Source of the DNA: CAXBCP01 sp963974055
GTDB taxonomy: Bacteria > Pseudomonadota > Alphaproteobacteria > MPNO01 > UBA830
Length of the DNA: 64,000 nucleotides
Direction: 5' to 3'
Assembly (NCBI GenBank): GCA_963974055.1
Contig: CAXBCP010000006.1
Location: 109,035 to 173,034 of the forward strand
The notes beneath the pieces are model-generated. The model was given only the letters and a program-made list of their open reading frames with translations, was not told the DNA's origin and ran no database searches. Made by a program: the position numbers and the translations under genes. Below are positions 17,597 to 26,070 of the stretch, one piece after another. Position 1 is the first letter of the stretch. Every line of letters starts with the position of its first letter.

Positions 17597-18466
17597 ATGA
17601 CCGAACTGCGCTACGAAGCACCTGAATCGCTGGATGCGGCAATCGCGCTGCTGACCGGGGCAGGTGGCAGCGGTCGCGTTATGGCGGGCGGCACGGACGT
17701 TCTGGTTCAACTGCATGCGGAAATGATCGAACCGTCGGTTCTGGTCGATATCAAGAACATTCCCGATGTTCGCGCGATGTCGGAAACCGGCGGCGCATGG
17801 ACCGTCGGTGCGGCCGTCACGGGCATGAAGATTATCGATAACCCGGCATTCAGCGCGGCCTGGCCCGGGGTCTGCGAAGGGGTTGCCCTGATCGGGTCGA
17901 TGCAGGTGAAGGGCCGGGCCAGTATCGGCGGCAATTTGTGCAACGGATCGCCCGCCGCCGACAGCGTGCCGGCGATTATCGCGGCGGGGGCGATCGCAAC
18001 GATCATCGGTCCCAATGGCACCCGCGAGGAACCGGTGGAAAACATCATCACGGCACCGGGCAAAACCTCCCTCGCCGAAGGCGAAATCATCGTCTCCTTT
18101 GCCTTTCCGGAACGCCTGCCGCATTCAGGCGATTGTTATCTCCGCCTGACCCCGCGGACAGAGATGGATATTGCCGTTGTCGGGGTCGGCGTGAACCTGA
18201 CGCTCGACGACAGCGGGCAGTGCACGGCGGCCCGGGTCGGGCTTGGCGCGGTTGCGCCGACGCCGTTGCTTGTCGCGGACGCCGCGGCGGCTCTGATCGG
18301 TACGCCGGTCGACGATGCCGCACTGGAAAACATGGTCGCGGCGGTCCGTGCGGCCTGTAATCCGATCAGCGACAAACGCGGCACCAGAGAATACCGGATC
18401 AAGACCGCCGGCGTAATCGCGCGGCGGGCGGCAGAAAAAGCGCTTGAAAGGGCGAAGGCAAACTGA
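17597..18466 (+). CDS. Molybdenum hydroxylase (xanthine dehydrogenase family), FAD-binding subunit
   Basis: 289 aa. FAD-binding motifs of the CoxM/XdhB-medium family are visible: RVMAGGTDVLVQLHAE near residue 35 and ASIGGNLCNGSPAADSVPA near residue 110. It passes electrons from the iron-sulfur subunit to an acceptor. The gene is first in an M-S-L operon, and its TGA overlaps the ATG of the small subunit. The 161-base leader after tRNA-Asp contains no other gene. Subunit order is that of carbon monoxide dehydrogenase operons, but the large subunit argues against CO as substrate. Confidence 0.93.
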   Translation: MTELRYEAPESLDAAIALLTGAGGSGRVMAGGTDVLVQLHAEMIEPSVLVDIKNIPDVRAMSETGGAWTVGAAVTGMKIIDNPAFSAAWPGVCEGVALIGSMQVKGRASIGGNLCNGSPAADSVPAIIAAGAIATIIGPNGTREEPVENIITAPGKTSLAEGEIIVSFAFPERLPHSGDCYLRLTPRTEMDIAVVGVGVNLTLDDSGQCTAARVGLGAVAPTPLLVADAAAALIGTPVDDAALENMVAAVRAACNPISDKRGTREYRIKTAGVIARRAAEKALERAKAN

Positions 18467-18945
18467 TGGCGAAGAAATCCCATGTAACGACAACCGTAAA
18501 CGGCGACGAATACGAGTTCCTGTGCGAACCGGGACAGACGCTGGTCGACGTGCTGCGTAATGAACTCGAACTGACCGGCACGAAAGAGGGGTGCTCCACG
18601 GGCGACTGCGGCGCCTGCAGTGTCATCCTGGACGGTGACCTGGTGTGTTCCTGTCTGGTGCTCGCCGTGGAGACGGACGGAAAGTCCGTCGAGACAATCG
18701 AAGGCATGGCCGATGGCGACCAGCTGCATCCGCTGCAACGCAATTTCCTGGAGCTGAACGGCCTGCAGTGCGGTATCTGCACGCCGGGCGTGCTGGTGGC
18801 TGCCAAGGCCCTGCTGGAACGGAATCCTGCCCCGACGGAGACCGAAACCCGGTTCTGGCTTGCCGGCAATCTGTGCCGTTGCACCGGGTATGACAAAATT
18901 GTCCGCTCCGTTATGGCGGCAGCCGAAGAAATGCGAGGAGCTTGA
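18466..18945 (+). CDS. Molybdenum hydroxylase (xanthine dehydrogenase family), [2Fe-2S] subunit
   Basis: 159 aa. Two iron-sulfur centres are evident. The plant-ferredoxin-like N-terminal one is KEGCSTGDCGACSVILDG with a further C in LVCSCLVLA. The all-helical C-terminal one is LQCGICTPG with NLCRCTGYDKIV. This is the small subunit that wires the molybdenum site to FAD. It overlaps both neighbours by a few bases, so the three genes are tightly coupled. Normal length for the family. Confidence 0.95.
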   Translation: MAKKSHVTTTVNGDEYEFLCEPGQTLVDVLRNELELTGTKEGCSTGDCGACSVILDGDLVCSCLVLAVETDGKSVETIEGMADGDQLHPLQRNFLELNGLQCGICTPGVLVAAKALLERNPAPTETETRFWLAGNLCRCTGYDKIVRSVMAAAEEMRGA

Positions 18946-18947
18946 TC

Positions 18948-21215
18948 ATGGCGACCATTCTCGACGATTCAAAATTCAATCCCCAGCGCGAGCTGGATAT
19001 TGTCGGCACCAACCCGGTCAAGCAGGACGGACTGGACAAGGTGACGGGACGCGCAAAGTTCGGCGCTGATTTCTTCCTGCCGGGCATGCTGTACGGACGC
19101 ATACTGCGGAGTCCGCATGCCCATGCGGTGATCAGGTCGATAGACACCTCGGCCGCAGAGGCATTGCCCGGGGTAAAAGCCGTCGTGACGCGCGACGACT
19201 TTCCCGATTTACCTGCCGGCAGCGCTGCCGGCGACATGACGCGAACGGCTATGGCGCGGGAAAAGGCGCTGTTCGACGGTCATCCCGTCGCGGCGGTGGC
19301 GGCGACCAGCGAGGCGATCGCGAAGCGGGCATTGAAGCTGATCAAGGTCGATTACGAGGTGCTGCCGCATGTCATCGATCCGGTCGATGCCATGAAGCCC
19401 GGGGCACCGATTCTGCACGACCACATCCGTACCAAGGGGCTGGACGAACCGAGCGATACCCCGACCAATGTGACGGAACGCATGGTCAGCAAGATGGGCG
19501 ATATCGAAAAGGGGTTCGCCGAGGCGGATTTTATTGTCGAACGCGAATTCGATTCAAAGCCGATGCACCAGGGCTATATCGAGCCCCAGGGCTGTGTCGC
19601 CGAATATTCGGAAGACGGCCAGGTGGAACTGTGGTGCTGCACCCAGGCGCCGTTTGTCTACCGCGACCGGCTGTCCGCCGTCCTGAAGATCGACGCCTCC
19701 AAGATCAACGTCCAGCAGTCTGAACTGGGCGGTGGTTTCGGCGGCAAGACCGGGTTTTACCCCGAACCTATCGCGATCCAGCTGTCGAAGAAGGCCGTGC
19801 GCCCGGTCAAGATGGTGCTGAGCCGGGGCGAGGTGTTTCGCGGCACAGGACCGGTATCGGGCACCAGCTACAAGATCAAGATGGGAATCCGCAAGGACGG
19901 CCGTTTTACGGCGGCCCAGGGCGAACTGATTTTCCAGACCGGCATCTTTACCGGGTCGATGTATTTCAACGCCCCCAATGCGATGTTCACCCGCTATGAT
20001 CTGGAGAACGTCCATATAGAATCCTTCGAGGTCGTTTCCAACCGGCCGAAGGTGAATTCGTTCCGTGCGCCCTGCGTGCCGCAGATCGTCTTCGGCGTCG
20101 AAGGGGTGATCGACGAGCTGGCGAAGAAAATCGGCATGGATCCGATCGATGTCCGGCTGAAGAATGCCGCCGTCGAAGGCTACACGACGATCTATGGCGA
20201 GACGCTCGGCCCGATCGGTTTCGTGGAAACCCTCGAAGCGGCGAAGAACAGCGACCATTACAGGTCGCCCGTGCCCGAAGGGCAGGGACGTGGCGTGGCG
20301 TCGGGGTTCTGGTTCAACCGCGGCGGAGAGACGTCGACGTCCATGAACATCGCGCCGGACGGGTCCGTGACGATCATCACCGGTACGGCCGATGTTGCCG
20401 GCTCGCGCATCTCGATTGCGATGATGGCGGCGGAAGAACTGGGTATTCCGGTGGACAAGGTGCGGATTACGATGGCCGATACCAATTCGCTCGGATTCAA
20501 CCGTGTGACCGCGGGCAGCCGCACGACCTATTCGGTCGGTATGACCGTGGTCGACAACGCGCGCGAATGCATTAGCCAGTTCGTGCGCCGTGCGGCTGAA
20601 ATCTGGGACGTGCCGGAAGACGCCGTGATTTTCGAAAACGGCGAGTGCCGGCCCGCGGGTCAGAACGCGGGAGACTTCGAGCCGCTGTCCATCGCCGATA
20701 TCACCAAGCAGACAACGATGTCGCACGGCGCCGTCACCGCGAGCACGTCGATGAACGTGACCGGCGCAGGGCCCGGTTTCGGGCTCCATATCGTCGATGT
20801 CAAAGTCGACGAGGAAACCGGCCGGACGGACGTGACGCGCTACACGGTGGTGGAGGATGCCGGCAAGGCCATCCACCCGCTCCAGGTCGAAGGCCAGTAC
20901 CAGGGCGGGGCCGTTCAGGGCATCGGCTGGGCGCTCAACGAGGAATACGTCTATGGCGAAGACGGCAGGTTGCAGAATGCCAGCTTCCTGGACTATCGCA
21001 TGCCGGTGACGTCGGACGTGCCGATGATCGATACCGTTATCGTGGAGGTGCCGAATCCGCGTCATCCGTTCGGCCTGCGCGGTGTCGGCGAAGTGCCTGT
21101 GGTGCCGACAATGGCGGCGATCGGCAACGCGATCGGGAATGCAATCGGTATCCGGCCGCAATCGCTGCCGATGTCGCCGCCGAAGCTGCTGGAATTGATC
21201 GATAATGCAAAATAG
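18948..21215 (+). CDS. Molybdenum hydroxylase (xanthine dehydrogenase family), molybdopterin-binding large subunit
   Basis: 755 aa from ATG 18948, with GAGGAG upstream. Family motifs: SPHAHAVIRSIDTSAAEALPGV, ELGGGFGGKTGFYPEP and the terminal RGVGEVPVVPTMAAIGNAIG with the catalytic Glu. The loop that defines the subfamily reads NSFRAPCVPQ. It lacks the AYRCSFR of form I CO dehydrogenase and the AFRGFGGPQ of xanthine dehydrogenases. The substrate therefore cannot be named; an aromatic or aldehyde oxidation is possible. No maturation factors (XdhC/CoxD type) are adjacent. A terminator follows. Confidence 0.93.
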   Translation: MATILDDSKFNPQRELDIVGTNPVKQDGLDKVTGRAKFGADFFLPGMLYGRILRSPHAHAVIRSIDTSAAEALPGVKAVVTRDDFPDLPAGSAAGDMTRTAMAREKALFDGHPVAAVAATSEAIAKRALKLIKVDYEVLPHVIDPVDAMKPGAPILHDHIRTKGLDEPSDTPTNVTERMVSKMGDIEKGFAEADFIVEREFDSKPMHQGYIEPQGCVAEYSEDGQVELWCCTQAPFVYRDRLSAVLKIDASKINVQQSELGGGFGGKTGFYPEPIAIQLSKKAVRPVKMVLSRGEVFRGTGPVSGTSYKIKMGIRKDGRFTAAQGELIFQTGIFTGSMYFNAPNAMFTRYDLENVHIESFEVVSNRPKVNSFRAPCVPQIVFGVEGVIDELAKKIGMDPIDVRLKNAAVEGYTTIYGETLGPIGFVETLEAAKNSDHYRSPVPEGQGRGVASGFWFNRGGETSTSMNIAPDGSVTIITGTADVAGSRISIAMMAAEELGIPVDKVRITMADTNSLGFNRVTAGSRTTYSVGMTVVDNARECISQFVRRAAEIWDVPEDAVIFENGECRPAGQNAGDFEPLSIADITKQTTMSHGAVTASTSMNVTGAGPGFGLHIVDVKVDEETGRTDVTRYTVVEDAGKAIHPLQVEGQYQGGAVQGIGWALNEEYVYGEDGRLQNASFLDYRMPVTSDVPMIDTVIVEVPNPRHPFGLRGVGEVPVVPTMAAIGNAIGNAIGIRPQSLPMSPPKLLELIDNAK

Positions 21216-21238
21216 CCGATAGGCGGAGACGGTAGGGC

Positions 21239-21268
21239 GGGCGGTTCGGCGAGCCGCCCCGTCTTTTT
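21239..21268 (+). terminator. Rho-independent terminator after the molybdenum hydroxylase operon
   Basis: GGGCGGTTC / GAGCCGCCC form a 9-bp stem (one G-T) around GGC, followed by CGTC and five T. It separates this operon from nuo. Confidence 0.8.
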
Positions 21269-21395
21269 CCGACGGCCTGCGCTTACAGGTCGCAGGTTTA
21301 TCTGCGGCATTGTCTCCCGATTCGGGCCAAATGCTTTGAATTTCAATAATATTAACCTTATAAAGCGGTCGATTGGATGACGAAGGCGGGGATCG

Positions 21396-21410
21396 TTAAC
21401 CGGAGGTTAA
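21396..21410. promoter_or_regulatory. CtrA-type box TTAA-N7-TTAA upstream of nuoA
   Basis: TTAACCGGAGGTTAA is an exact TTAA-N7-TTAA match and is itself a near-palindrome. Two further TTAA half-sites follow at 21412-21415 and 21420-21423. The cluster is 60-85 bases before nuoA in an AT-richer leader. It suggests CtrA or a similar regulator acts on the complex I promoter; this is pattern-based only. Confidence 0.55.
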
Positions 21411-21480
21411 CTTAATACGTTAACTATCCGGTCGATCGTAAGCGTGTCGTGACGGGACGGCACATATCTGGGGTTTTTTG

Positions 21481-21846
21481 ATGCAAGACATGCTTCGCGA
21501 ATATCTGCCGATCCTGATATTTATCGGGATAGCGGTCGGTATGGCGATTGCGGCTCTGGCCGCGTCGTACATCATCGCCCGGCAGCGTCCGGACCCCGAA
21601 AAAGTCTCGGCGTATGAGTGCGGTTTCGATGCCTTCGACGATGCCCGGGGCCAGTTCGATGTCCGTTTTTATCTGGTCGCCATCCTGTTCATTATCTTCG
21701 ATCTCGAAATCGCCTTCCTGTTCCCATGGGCGATTTCGCTGTCCGATATCGGTATTTTCGGCTTCTGGTCGATGATGGGTTTCCTCGGCATTCTGACCAT
21801 CGGCTTCATTTATGAATGGAAGAAAGGCGCGCTCGAATGGGAGTAG
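21481..21846 (+). CDS. nuoA: NADH-quinone oxidoreductase subunit A
   Basis: 121 aa, ATG 21481. Three membrane segments (LPILIFIGIAVGMAIAALAA, the FYLVAILFIIFDLEIAFLFP region, FWSMMGFLGILTIGFIYEW) and the loop PDPEKVSAYECGFD, which holds the conserved Cys of the quinone-site loop. It is the first gene of a complete 14-gene complex I operon that moves electrons from NADH to quinone and pumps protons across the inner membrane. The 3' end overlaps nuoB. Confidence 0.97.
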   Translation: MQDMLREYLPILIFIGIAVGMAIAALAASYIIARQRPDPEKVSAYECGFDAFDDARGQFDVRFYLVAILFIIFDLEIAFLFPWAISLSDIGIFGFWSMMGFLGILTIGFIYEWKKGALEWE

Positions 21847-22367
21847 ACGCACCGCTCAAACCCGGCGCGGAGCAGAATGCGCTTCTGTCCCACGTGACCG
21901 ACGAACTGAGCGACAAGGGATTCGTCGTCGCCCAGGCGGACAAACTGATCTCCTGGGCCCAGTCGGGCTCGCTGTGGCCGATGACGTTCGGTCTCGCCTG
22001 CTGCGCGGTCGAAATGATGCATACGGCGGCCAGCCGGTACGATCTCGACCGGTTCGGTGTCGTTTTCCGGCCAAGCCCGCGCCAGTCCGACGTGATGATC
22101 GTGGCAGGGACGCTGACCAACAAGATGGCGCCGGCCCTGCGCAAGGTTTACGACCAGATGGCGGAACCCCGCTGGGTTATTTCCATGGGCAGTTGCGCCA
22201 ATGGCGGCGGGTATTACCACTATTCCTATTCCGTCGTTCGCGGCTGCGACCGCATCGTGCCGGTGGACGTTTATGTGCCCGGCTGCCCGCCCACAGCGGA
22301 GGCGCTCCTGTACGGCATATTGCAGCTGCAGAAGAAAATTCGCCGCACAAGCACGATCGCGCGCTAG
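21837..22367 (+). CDS. nuoB: NADH-quinone oxidoreductase subunit B
   Basis: 176 aa from ATG 21837 (MGVDAPLKPG), overlapping the nuoA stop by 10 bases; an ATG at 21816 is an alternative. It carries the ligands of cluster N2, the terminal [4Fe-4S] centre that reduces quinone: LACCAVEMMH, SMGSCANGGG and YVPGCPPTAEALLY. It is a peripheral-arm subunit at the membrane interface. Confidence 0.97.
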   Translation: MGVDAPLKPGAEQNALLSHVTDELSDKGFVVAQADKLISWAQSGSLWPMTFGLACCAVEMMHTAASRYDLDRFGVVFRPSPRQSDVMIVAGTLTNKMAPALRKVYDQMAEPRWVISMGSCANGGGYYHYSYSVVRGCDRIVPVDVYVPGCPPTAEALLYGILQLQKKIRRTSTIAR

Positions 22368-22385
22368 GCAACGGACCGGACTGAT

Positions 22386-23009
22386 ATGGACGACGCCCTC
22401 AACGATCTTGGTGACTACATCGCCGGCAAAGCCGGCGAACATGTTGTCGCGTGGGAAATCGCGCTCGGCGAACTGATGGTGACGACCACGCGCGAGAGCC
22501 TGTTGCGGGTGATGAAGCTTGCGCGGGACGATTCAAACTGTCTGTTCAAGGTGCTGGTGGACGTGACCGCCGCCGATTTTCCCGCGCGCCCGGAGCGGTT
22601 CGAGGTCGTGTACAACCTGCTCAGCCTGTCGCACAATCAGCGTATCCGGATCAAGGTCGCGACCGACGAAAATGCGGCTGTGCCGTCGGTGACGCAGCTG
22701 TTCAGCAGCGCCGGCTGGTTCGAGCGCGAAGTCTGGGACATGTTCGGTATATTCTTCAGCGACCACCCCGATCTTCGCCGTATGCTGACCGATTACGGTT
22801 TCGAGGGGCATCCGCTGCGCAAGGATTTTCCGCTCACCGGGTATGTCGAGGTGCGCTACGACGACGAACAGAAGCGTGTCGTGTACGAGCCCGTAAAGCT
22901 GACCCAGGATTTCCGCAGCTTCGATTTCATGAGCCCGTGGGAAGGGGCCAAATATATCCTTCCCGGCGATGAAAAAGCGGAACAGGACGCCGCAGAGAAA
23001 GCCGACTGA
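22386..23009 (+). CDS. nuoC: NADH-quinone oxidoreductase subunit C
   Basis: 207 aa. It contains the 30-kDa subunit signature EREVWDMFGIFFSDHPDLRR followed by YGFEGHPLRKDFPLTG, which packs against NuoD in the connecting module. It is not fused to nuoD, as is usual in alphaproteobacteria and mitochondria. Its stop overlaps the nuoD ATG. Confidence 0.97.
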   Translation: MDDALNDLGDYIAGKAGEHVVAWEIALGELMVTTTRESLLRVMKLARDDSNCLFKVLVDVTAADFPARPERFEVVYNLLSLSHNQRIRIKVATDENAAVPSVTQLFSSAGWFEREVWDMFGIFFSDHPDLRRMLTDYGFEGHPLRKDFPLTGYVEVRYDDEQKRVVYEPVKLTQDFRSFDFMSPWEGAKYILPGDEKAEQDAAEKAD

Positions 23010-24187
23010 TGGCCGAAACCGAAATCAAGAACCTGACGATGAATTTCGGGCCGCAGCACCCTGCGGCGCACGGCGTTCTGCGCCTTGTCGTCGAGATGGA
23101 CGGCGAAATCGTCGAACGCTGCGATCCGCATATCGGCCTGCTGCACCGGGGCACGGAAAAGCTGATCGAATACAAGACCTATCTGCAGGCGGTGCCGTAT
23201 TTCGACCGTCTCGATTACGTCTCGCCGATGTGCCAGGAGCATGCCTTTGCGCTGGCCGTGGAGAAACTGGCCGCGATCGACGTGCCGGTCCGCGGGCAGT
23301 ATATCCGCGTGCTGTTCAGCGAAATCACGCGCATTCTCAATCACATCATGAATATCAGCGCCTTCGCCCTCGACGTCGGCGCGATGACGCCGTTGCTCTG
23401 GGGCTTCGAAGAGCGCGAAAAGCTGATGGAATTCTACGAACGCGTTTCCGGCGCGCGGCTGCATGCCGCCTATTTCCGCCCGGGCGGCGTTCATCGCGAT
23501 CTGCCGGCCGGTCTGCTGGAAGACATCGCGGCTTTCTGCGAACGCTTTCCGGCGATCATCGACGATATCGAATCCCTGCTGACGGAAAACCGCATTTTCC
23601 GCCAGCGCACCGTCGATGTCGGGATCGTCACGAAGGACGATGCGCTCGACTGGGGCTTTTCCGGCCCGATGCTGCGCGGCAGCGGCGTGCCGTGGGATCT
23701 GCGCAAGTCGCAGCCCTATGACGTGTACGGCCGGATGAAGTTCGATATTCCCGTCGGCAAAACGGGCGACTGCTTCGACCGTTATCTGGTGCGTATTGAA
23801 GAAATGCGCCAGTCGCTCCGGATCATCATGCAGTGCGTCGAGGAAATGCCCGGCGGACCGGTTCGGACCCAGGACAACAAGATCGCGCCGCCGTCGCGGG
23901 GCGAGATGAAACAGTCGATGGAAGCGCTGATCCATCACTTCAAGCTCTATACCGAAGGATATCACGTGCCCGAGGGAGAGACTTATACCGCGGTCGAGGC
24001 CCCGAAGGGCGAATTCGGCGTCTATGTCGTCGCCGACGGCACGAACAAGCCTTATCGCTGCAAGATTCGGGCGCCGGGCTTCGCGTTCCTCCAGGCGACG
24101 GATTTTCTGTCCAAGGGGCACATGCTCGCCGATATGGTTGCGATCGTCGGCTCGATGGATATCGTGTTCGGGGAGATCGACAGATGA
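23009..24187 (+). CDS. nuoD: NADH-quinone oxidoreductase subunit D
   Basis: 392 aa. The 49-kDa subunit signature is present: MNFGPQHPAAHGVLRLV with the quinone-site His, then HIGLLHRGTEKL, and the C-terminal KIRAPGFAFLQA...DMVAIVGSMDIVFGEIDR. It forms the quinone pocket together with NuoB. It ends in an ATGA overlap with nuoE. Confidence 0.98.
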   Translation: MAETEIKNLTMNFGPQHPAAHGVLRLVVEMDGEIVERCDPHIGLLHRGTEKLIEYKTYLQAVPYFDRLDYVSPMCQEHAFALAVEKLAAIDVPVRGQYIRVLFSEITRILNHIMNISAFALDVGAMTPLLWGFEEREKLMEFYERVSGARLHAAYFRPGGVHRDLPAGLLEDIAAFCERFPAIIDDIESLLTENRIFRQRTVDVGIVTKDDALDWGFSGPMLRGSGVPWDLRKSQPYDVYGRMKFDIPVGKTGDCFDRYLVRIEEMRQSLRIIMQCVEEMPGGPVRTQDNKIAPPSRGEMKQSMEALIHHFKLYTEGYHVPEGETYTAVEAPKGEFGVYVVADGTNKPYRCKIRAPGFAFLQATDFLSKGHMLADMVAIVGSMDIVFGEIDR

Positions 24188-24771
24188 CCGAACAGCCGCA
24201 AACCTTCGCCTTCGATGCGGAAAACACGGCGCTGGCGGACAAATATATAGCCAAGTATCCGGAAGGCCGCCAGGCCAGTGCGGTGCTGCCGCTGCTCGAT
24301 ATCGCCCAGCGCCAATGCGGCGGCTGGCTGCCGCGGGCGGCGATGGACTATATCGCCGACATGCTGGATATGGCGCCGATCCGGGTTTACGAGGTCGTGT
24401 CCTTCTACGAGATGTATCACGACGTGCCGCGCGGAAAACACGAATTCCGGGTCTGCACGACGACCCCCTGCTGGCTGCGCGGCAGCGCGGATATCGTGGC
24501 GGCCTGCGAAGACGAAATGGGCTGCAAGATCGGCGAAACCTCGGAAGACGGCGTGTTTTCGCTCAGCGAATTCGAATGCCTGGGCGCCTGCGTGAACGCG
24601 CCGGTGATCTGGATTGACGACGATTATTACGAAGACGTCGATCCAGCAAATGCCCGGAAACTGATCCAGGCCTTCCGCAAGGGCGATCGGCCCGAACCCG
24701 GACCCATGACCGACCGTCAGAAATCTGCGCCCGCCGGCGGGCTGACCACCTTGACCGGTACGGGGGAGTAA
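24184..24771 (+). CDS. nuoE: NADH-quinone oxidoreductase subunit E
   Basis: 195 aa, ATG 24184 overlapping the nuoD TGA. The thioredoxin-like [2Fe-2S] centre N1a is marked by CTTTPCWLRG and FECLGACVNAP. The first ~80 residues form the helical NuoE N-terminal domain (LLDIAQRQCGGWLPRAAMDY). The last ~30 residues are Pro/Gly-rich and probably disordered. It pairs with NuoF in the NADH-oxidising module. Confidence 0.97.
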   Translation: MTEQPQTFAFDAENTALADKYIAKYPEGRQASAVLPLLDIAQRQCGGWLPRAAMDYIADMLDMAPIRVYEVVSFYEMYHDVPRGKHEFRVCTTTPCWLRGSADIVAACEDEMGCKIGETSEDGVFSLSEFECLGACVNAPVIWIDDDYYEDVDPANARKLIQAFRKGDRPEPGPMTDRQKSAPAGGLTTLTGTGE

Positions 24772-24776
24772 GCTTC

Positions 24777-26057
24777 ATGCTGAACGACAAGGATCGTATC
24801 TTTACGAACCTCTACGGCCTCCATGACTGGGGTCTCGAGGGCGCGAAATCCCGCGGCGACTGGGACGGGACCAGGGATATTCTCGCCAAGGGACGCGACT
24901 GGATCATCGACGAGATGAAAGAATCCGGCCTGCGCGGCCGTGGCGGTGCCGGTTTCCCGGCAGGCCTCAAATGGTCGTTCATGCCGAAGGAAGACACCGG
25001 CCGTCCGGCCTATCTGGTCGTGAACGCCGACGAATCCGAACCCGGTACCTGCAAGGACCGCGAGATCATGCGTCACGATCCGCACAAGCTGATCGAGGGC
25101 TGTCTGCTGGCCGGTTTCGCGATGGGCGCCTGCGCGGCCTATATCTACGTCCGCGGCGAATTCCATTACGAAGCGGGTATTCTCGATGCCGCGGTCGACC
25201 AGGCCTACTCGGCCGGGCTGATCGGCAAGAACGCGAGCGGCTCGGGCTACGATTTCGATATTTACGTCCATCGCGGTGCCGGAGCCTATATCTGCGGCGA
25301 GGAAACCGCGCTTCTCGAAAGCCTCGAAGGCAAGAAGGGCCAGCCGCGCATCAAGCCGCCGTTTCCGGCGAATACCGGCCTGTACGGCTGCCCGACGACG
25401 ATCAACAACGTCGAAACCATCGCGGTGGCACCGACCATTCTGCGGCGCGGTGCCTCCTGGTTTTCCGGCTTCGGACGCGAAAACAATACGGGCACCAAGG
25501 TGTTTTGCATTTCGGGCCACGTGAACAATCCGTGCAATGTCGAAGAAGAGATGAGCATCCCGCTGAAGGAGCTTATCGAGAAGCACGCGGGCGGCGTGCG
25601 CGGCGGCTGGAAAAACCTGAAAGCCATTATTCCCGGCGGATCGTCGGTGCCGATGCTGCCGAAATCGATCTGCGATACCGTGTTGATGGATTTCGATGCG
25701 CTGCGCGAACAGCAGTCGGGTCTGGGGACGGCGGCGGTCATCGTGATGGACCAGTCGACCGACGTGATCGCGGCCATCGCGCGGCTTGCGAAATTCTACA
25801 AGCATGAAAGCTGCGGCCAGTGCACGCCTTGCCGCGAAGGCACCGGCTGGATGTGGCGGGTAATGGAACGCCTGGTGAAGGGCGAAGCGGAAATTGCGGA
25901 GATCGACATGCTTCTCGATGTTTCGAAGGAAATCGAAGGCCATACGATCTGCGCGCTGGGCGACGCGGCGGCATGGCCGATCCAGGGACTGATGCGTCAT
26001 TTCCGCGACGAAGTCGAAGACCGGATTACCTCCAACCGCTCGCGTACGGCGGCCTGA
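24777..26057 (+). CDS. nuoF: NADH-quinone oxidoreductase subunit F
   Basis: 426 aa. FMN- and NADH-binding segments are GRGGAGFPAGLKWSFMP and AYIYVRGEFHYEA, followed by GAGAYICGEETALLESLEGK. The [4Fe-4S] centre N3 is CGQCTPCREGTGWM with the distal Cys in HTICALGDAAAWP. It is the NADH entry point of complex I. GGGGGAGTAAGCTTC precedes the ATG. Confidence 0.98.
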   Translation: MLNDKDRIFTNLYGLHDWGLEGAKSRGDWDGTRDILAKGRDWIIDEMKESGLRGRGGAGFPAGLKWSFMPKEDTGRPAYLVVNADESEPGTCKDREIMRHDPHKLIEGCLLAGFAMGACAAYIYVRGEFHYEAGILDAAVDQAYSAGLIGKNASGSGYDFDIYVHRGAGAYICGEETALLESLEGKKGQPRIKPPFPANTGLYGCPTTINNVETIAVAPTILRRGASWFSGFGRENNTGTKVFCISGHVNNPCNVEEEMSIPLKELIEKHAGGVRGGWKNLKAIIPGGSSVPMLPKSICDTVLMDFDALREQQSGLGTAAVIVMDQSTDVIAAIARLAKFYKHESCGQCTPCREGTGWMWRVMERLVKGEAEIAEIDMLLDVSKEIEGHTICALGDAAAWPIQGLMRHFRDEVEDRITSNRSRTAA

Positions 26058-26070
26058 GGAGGATACGAAC

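Noticed and set aside
17597..21215. Carbon monoxide dehydrogenase (coxMSL)
   Set aside because: Subunit order fits, but the active-site loop reads NSFRAPC rather than AYRCSFR, so CO oxidation is not supported.
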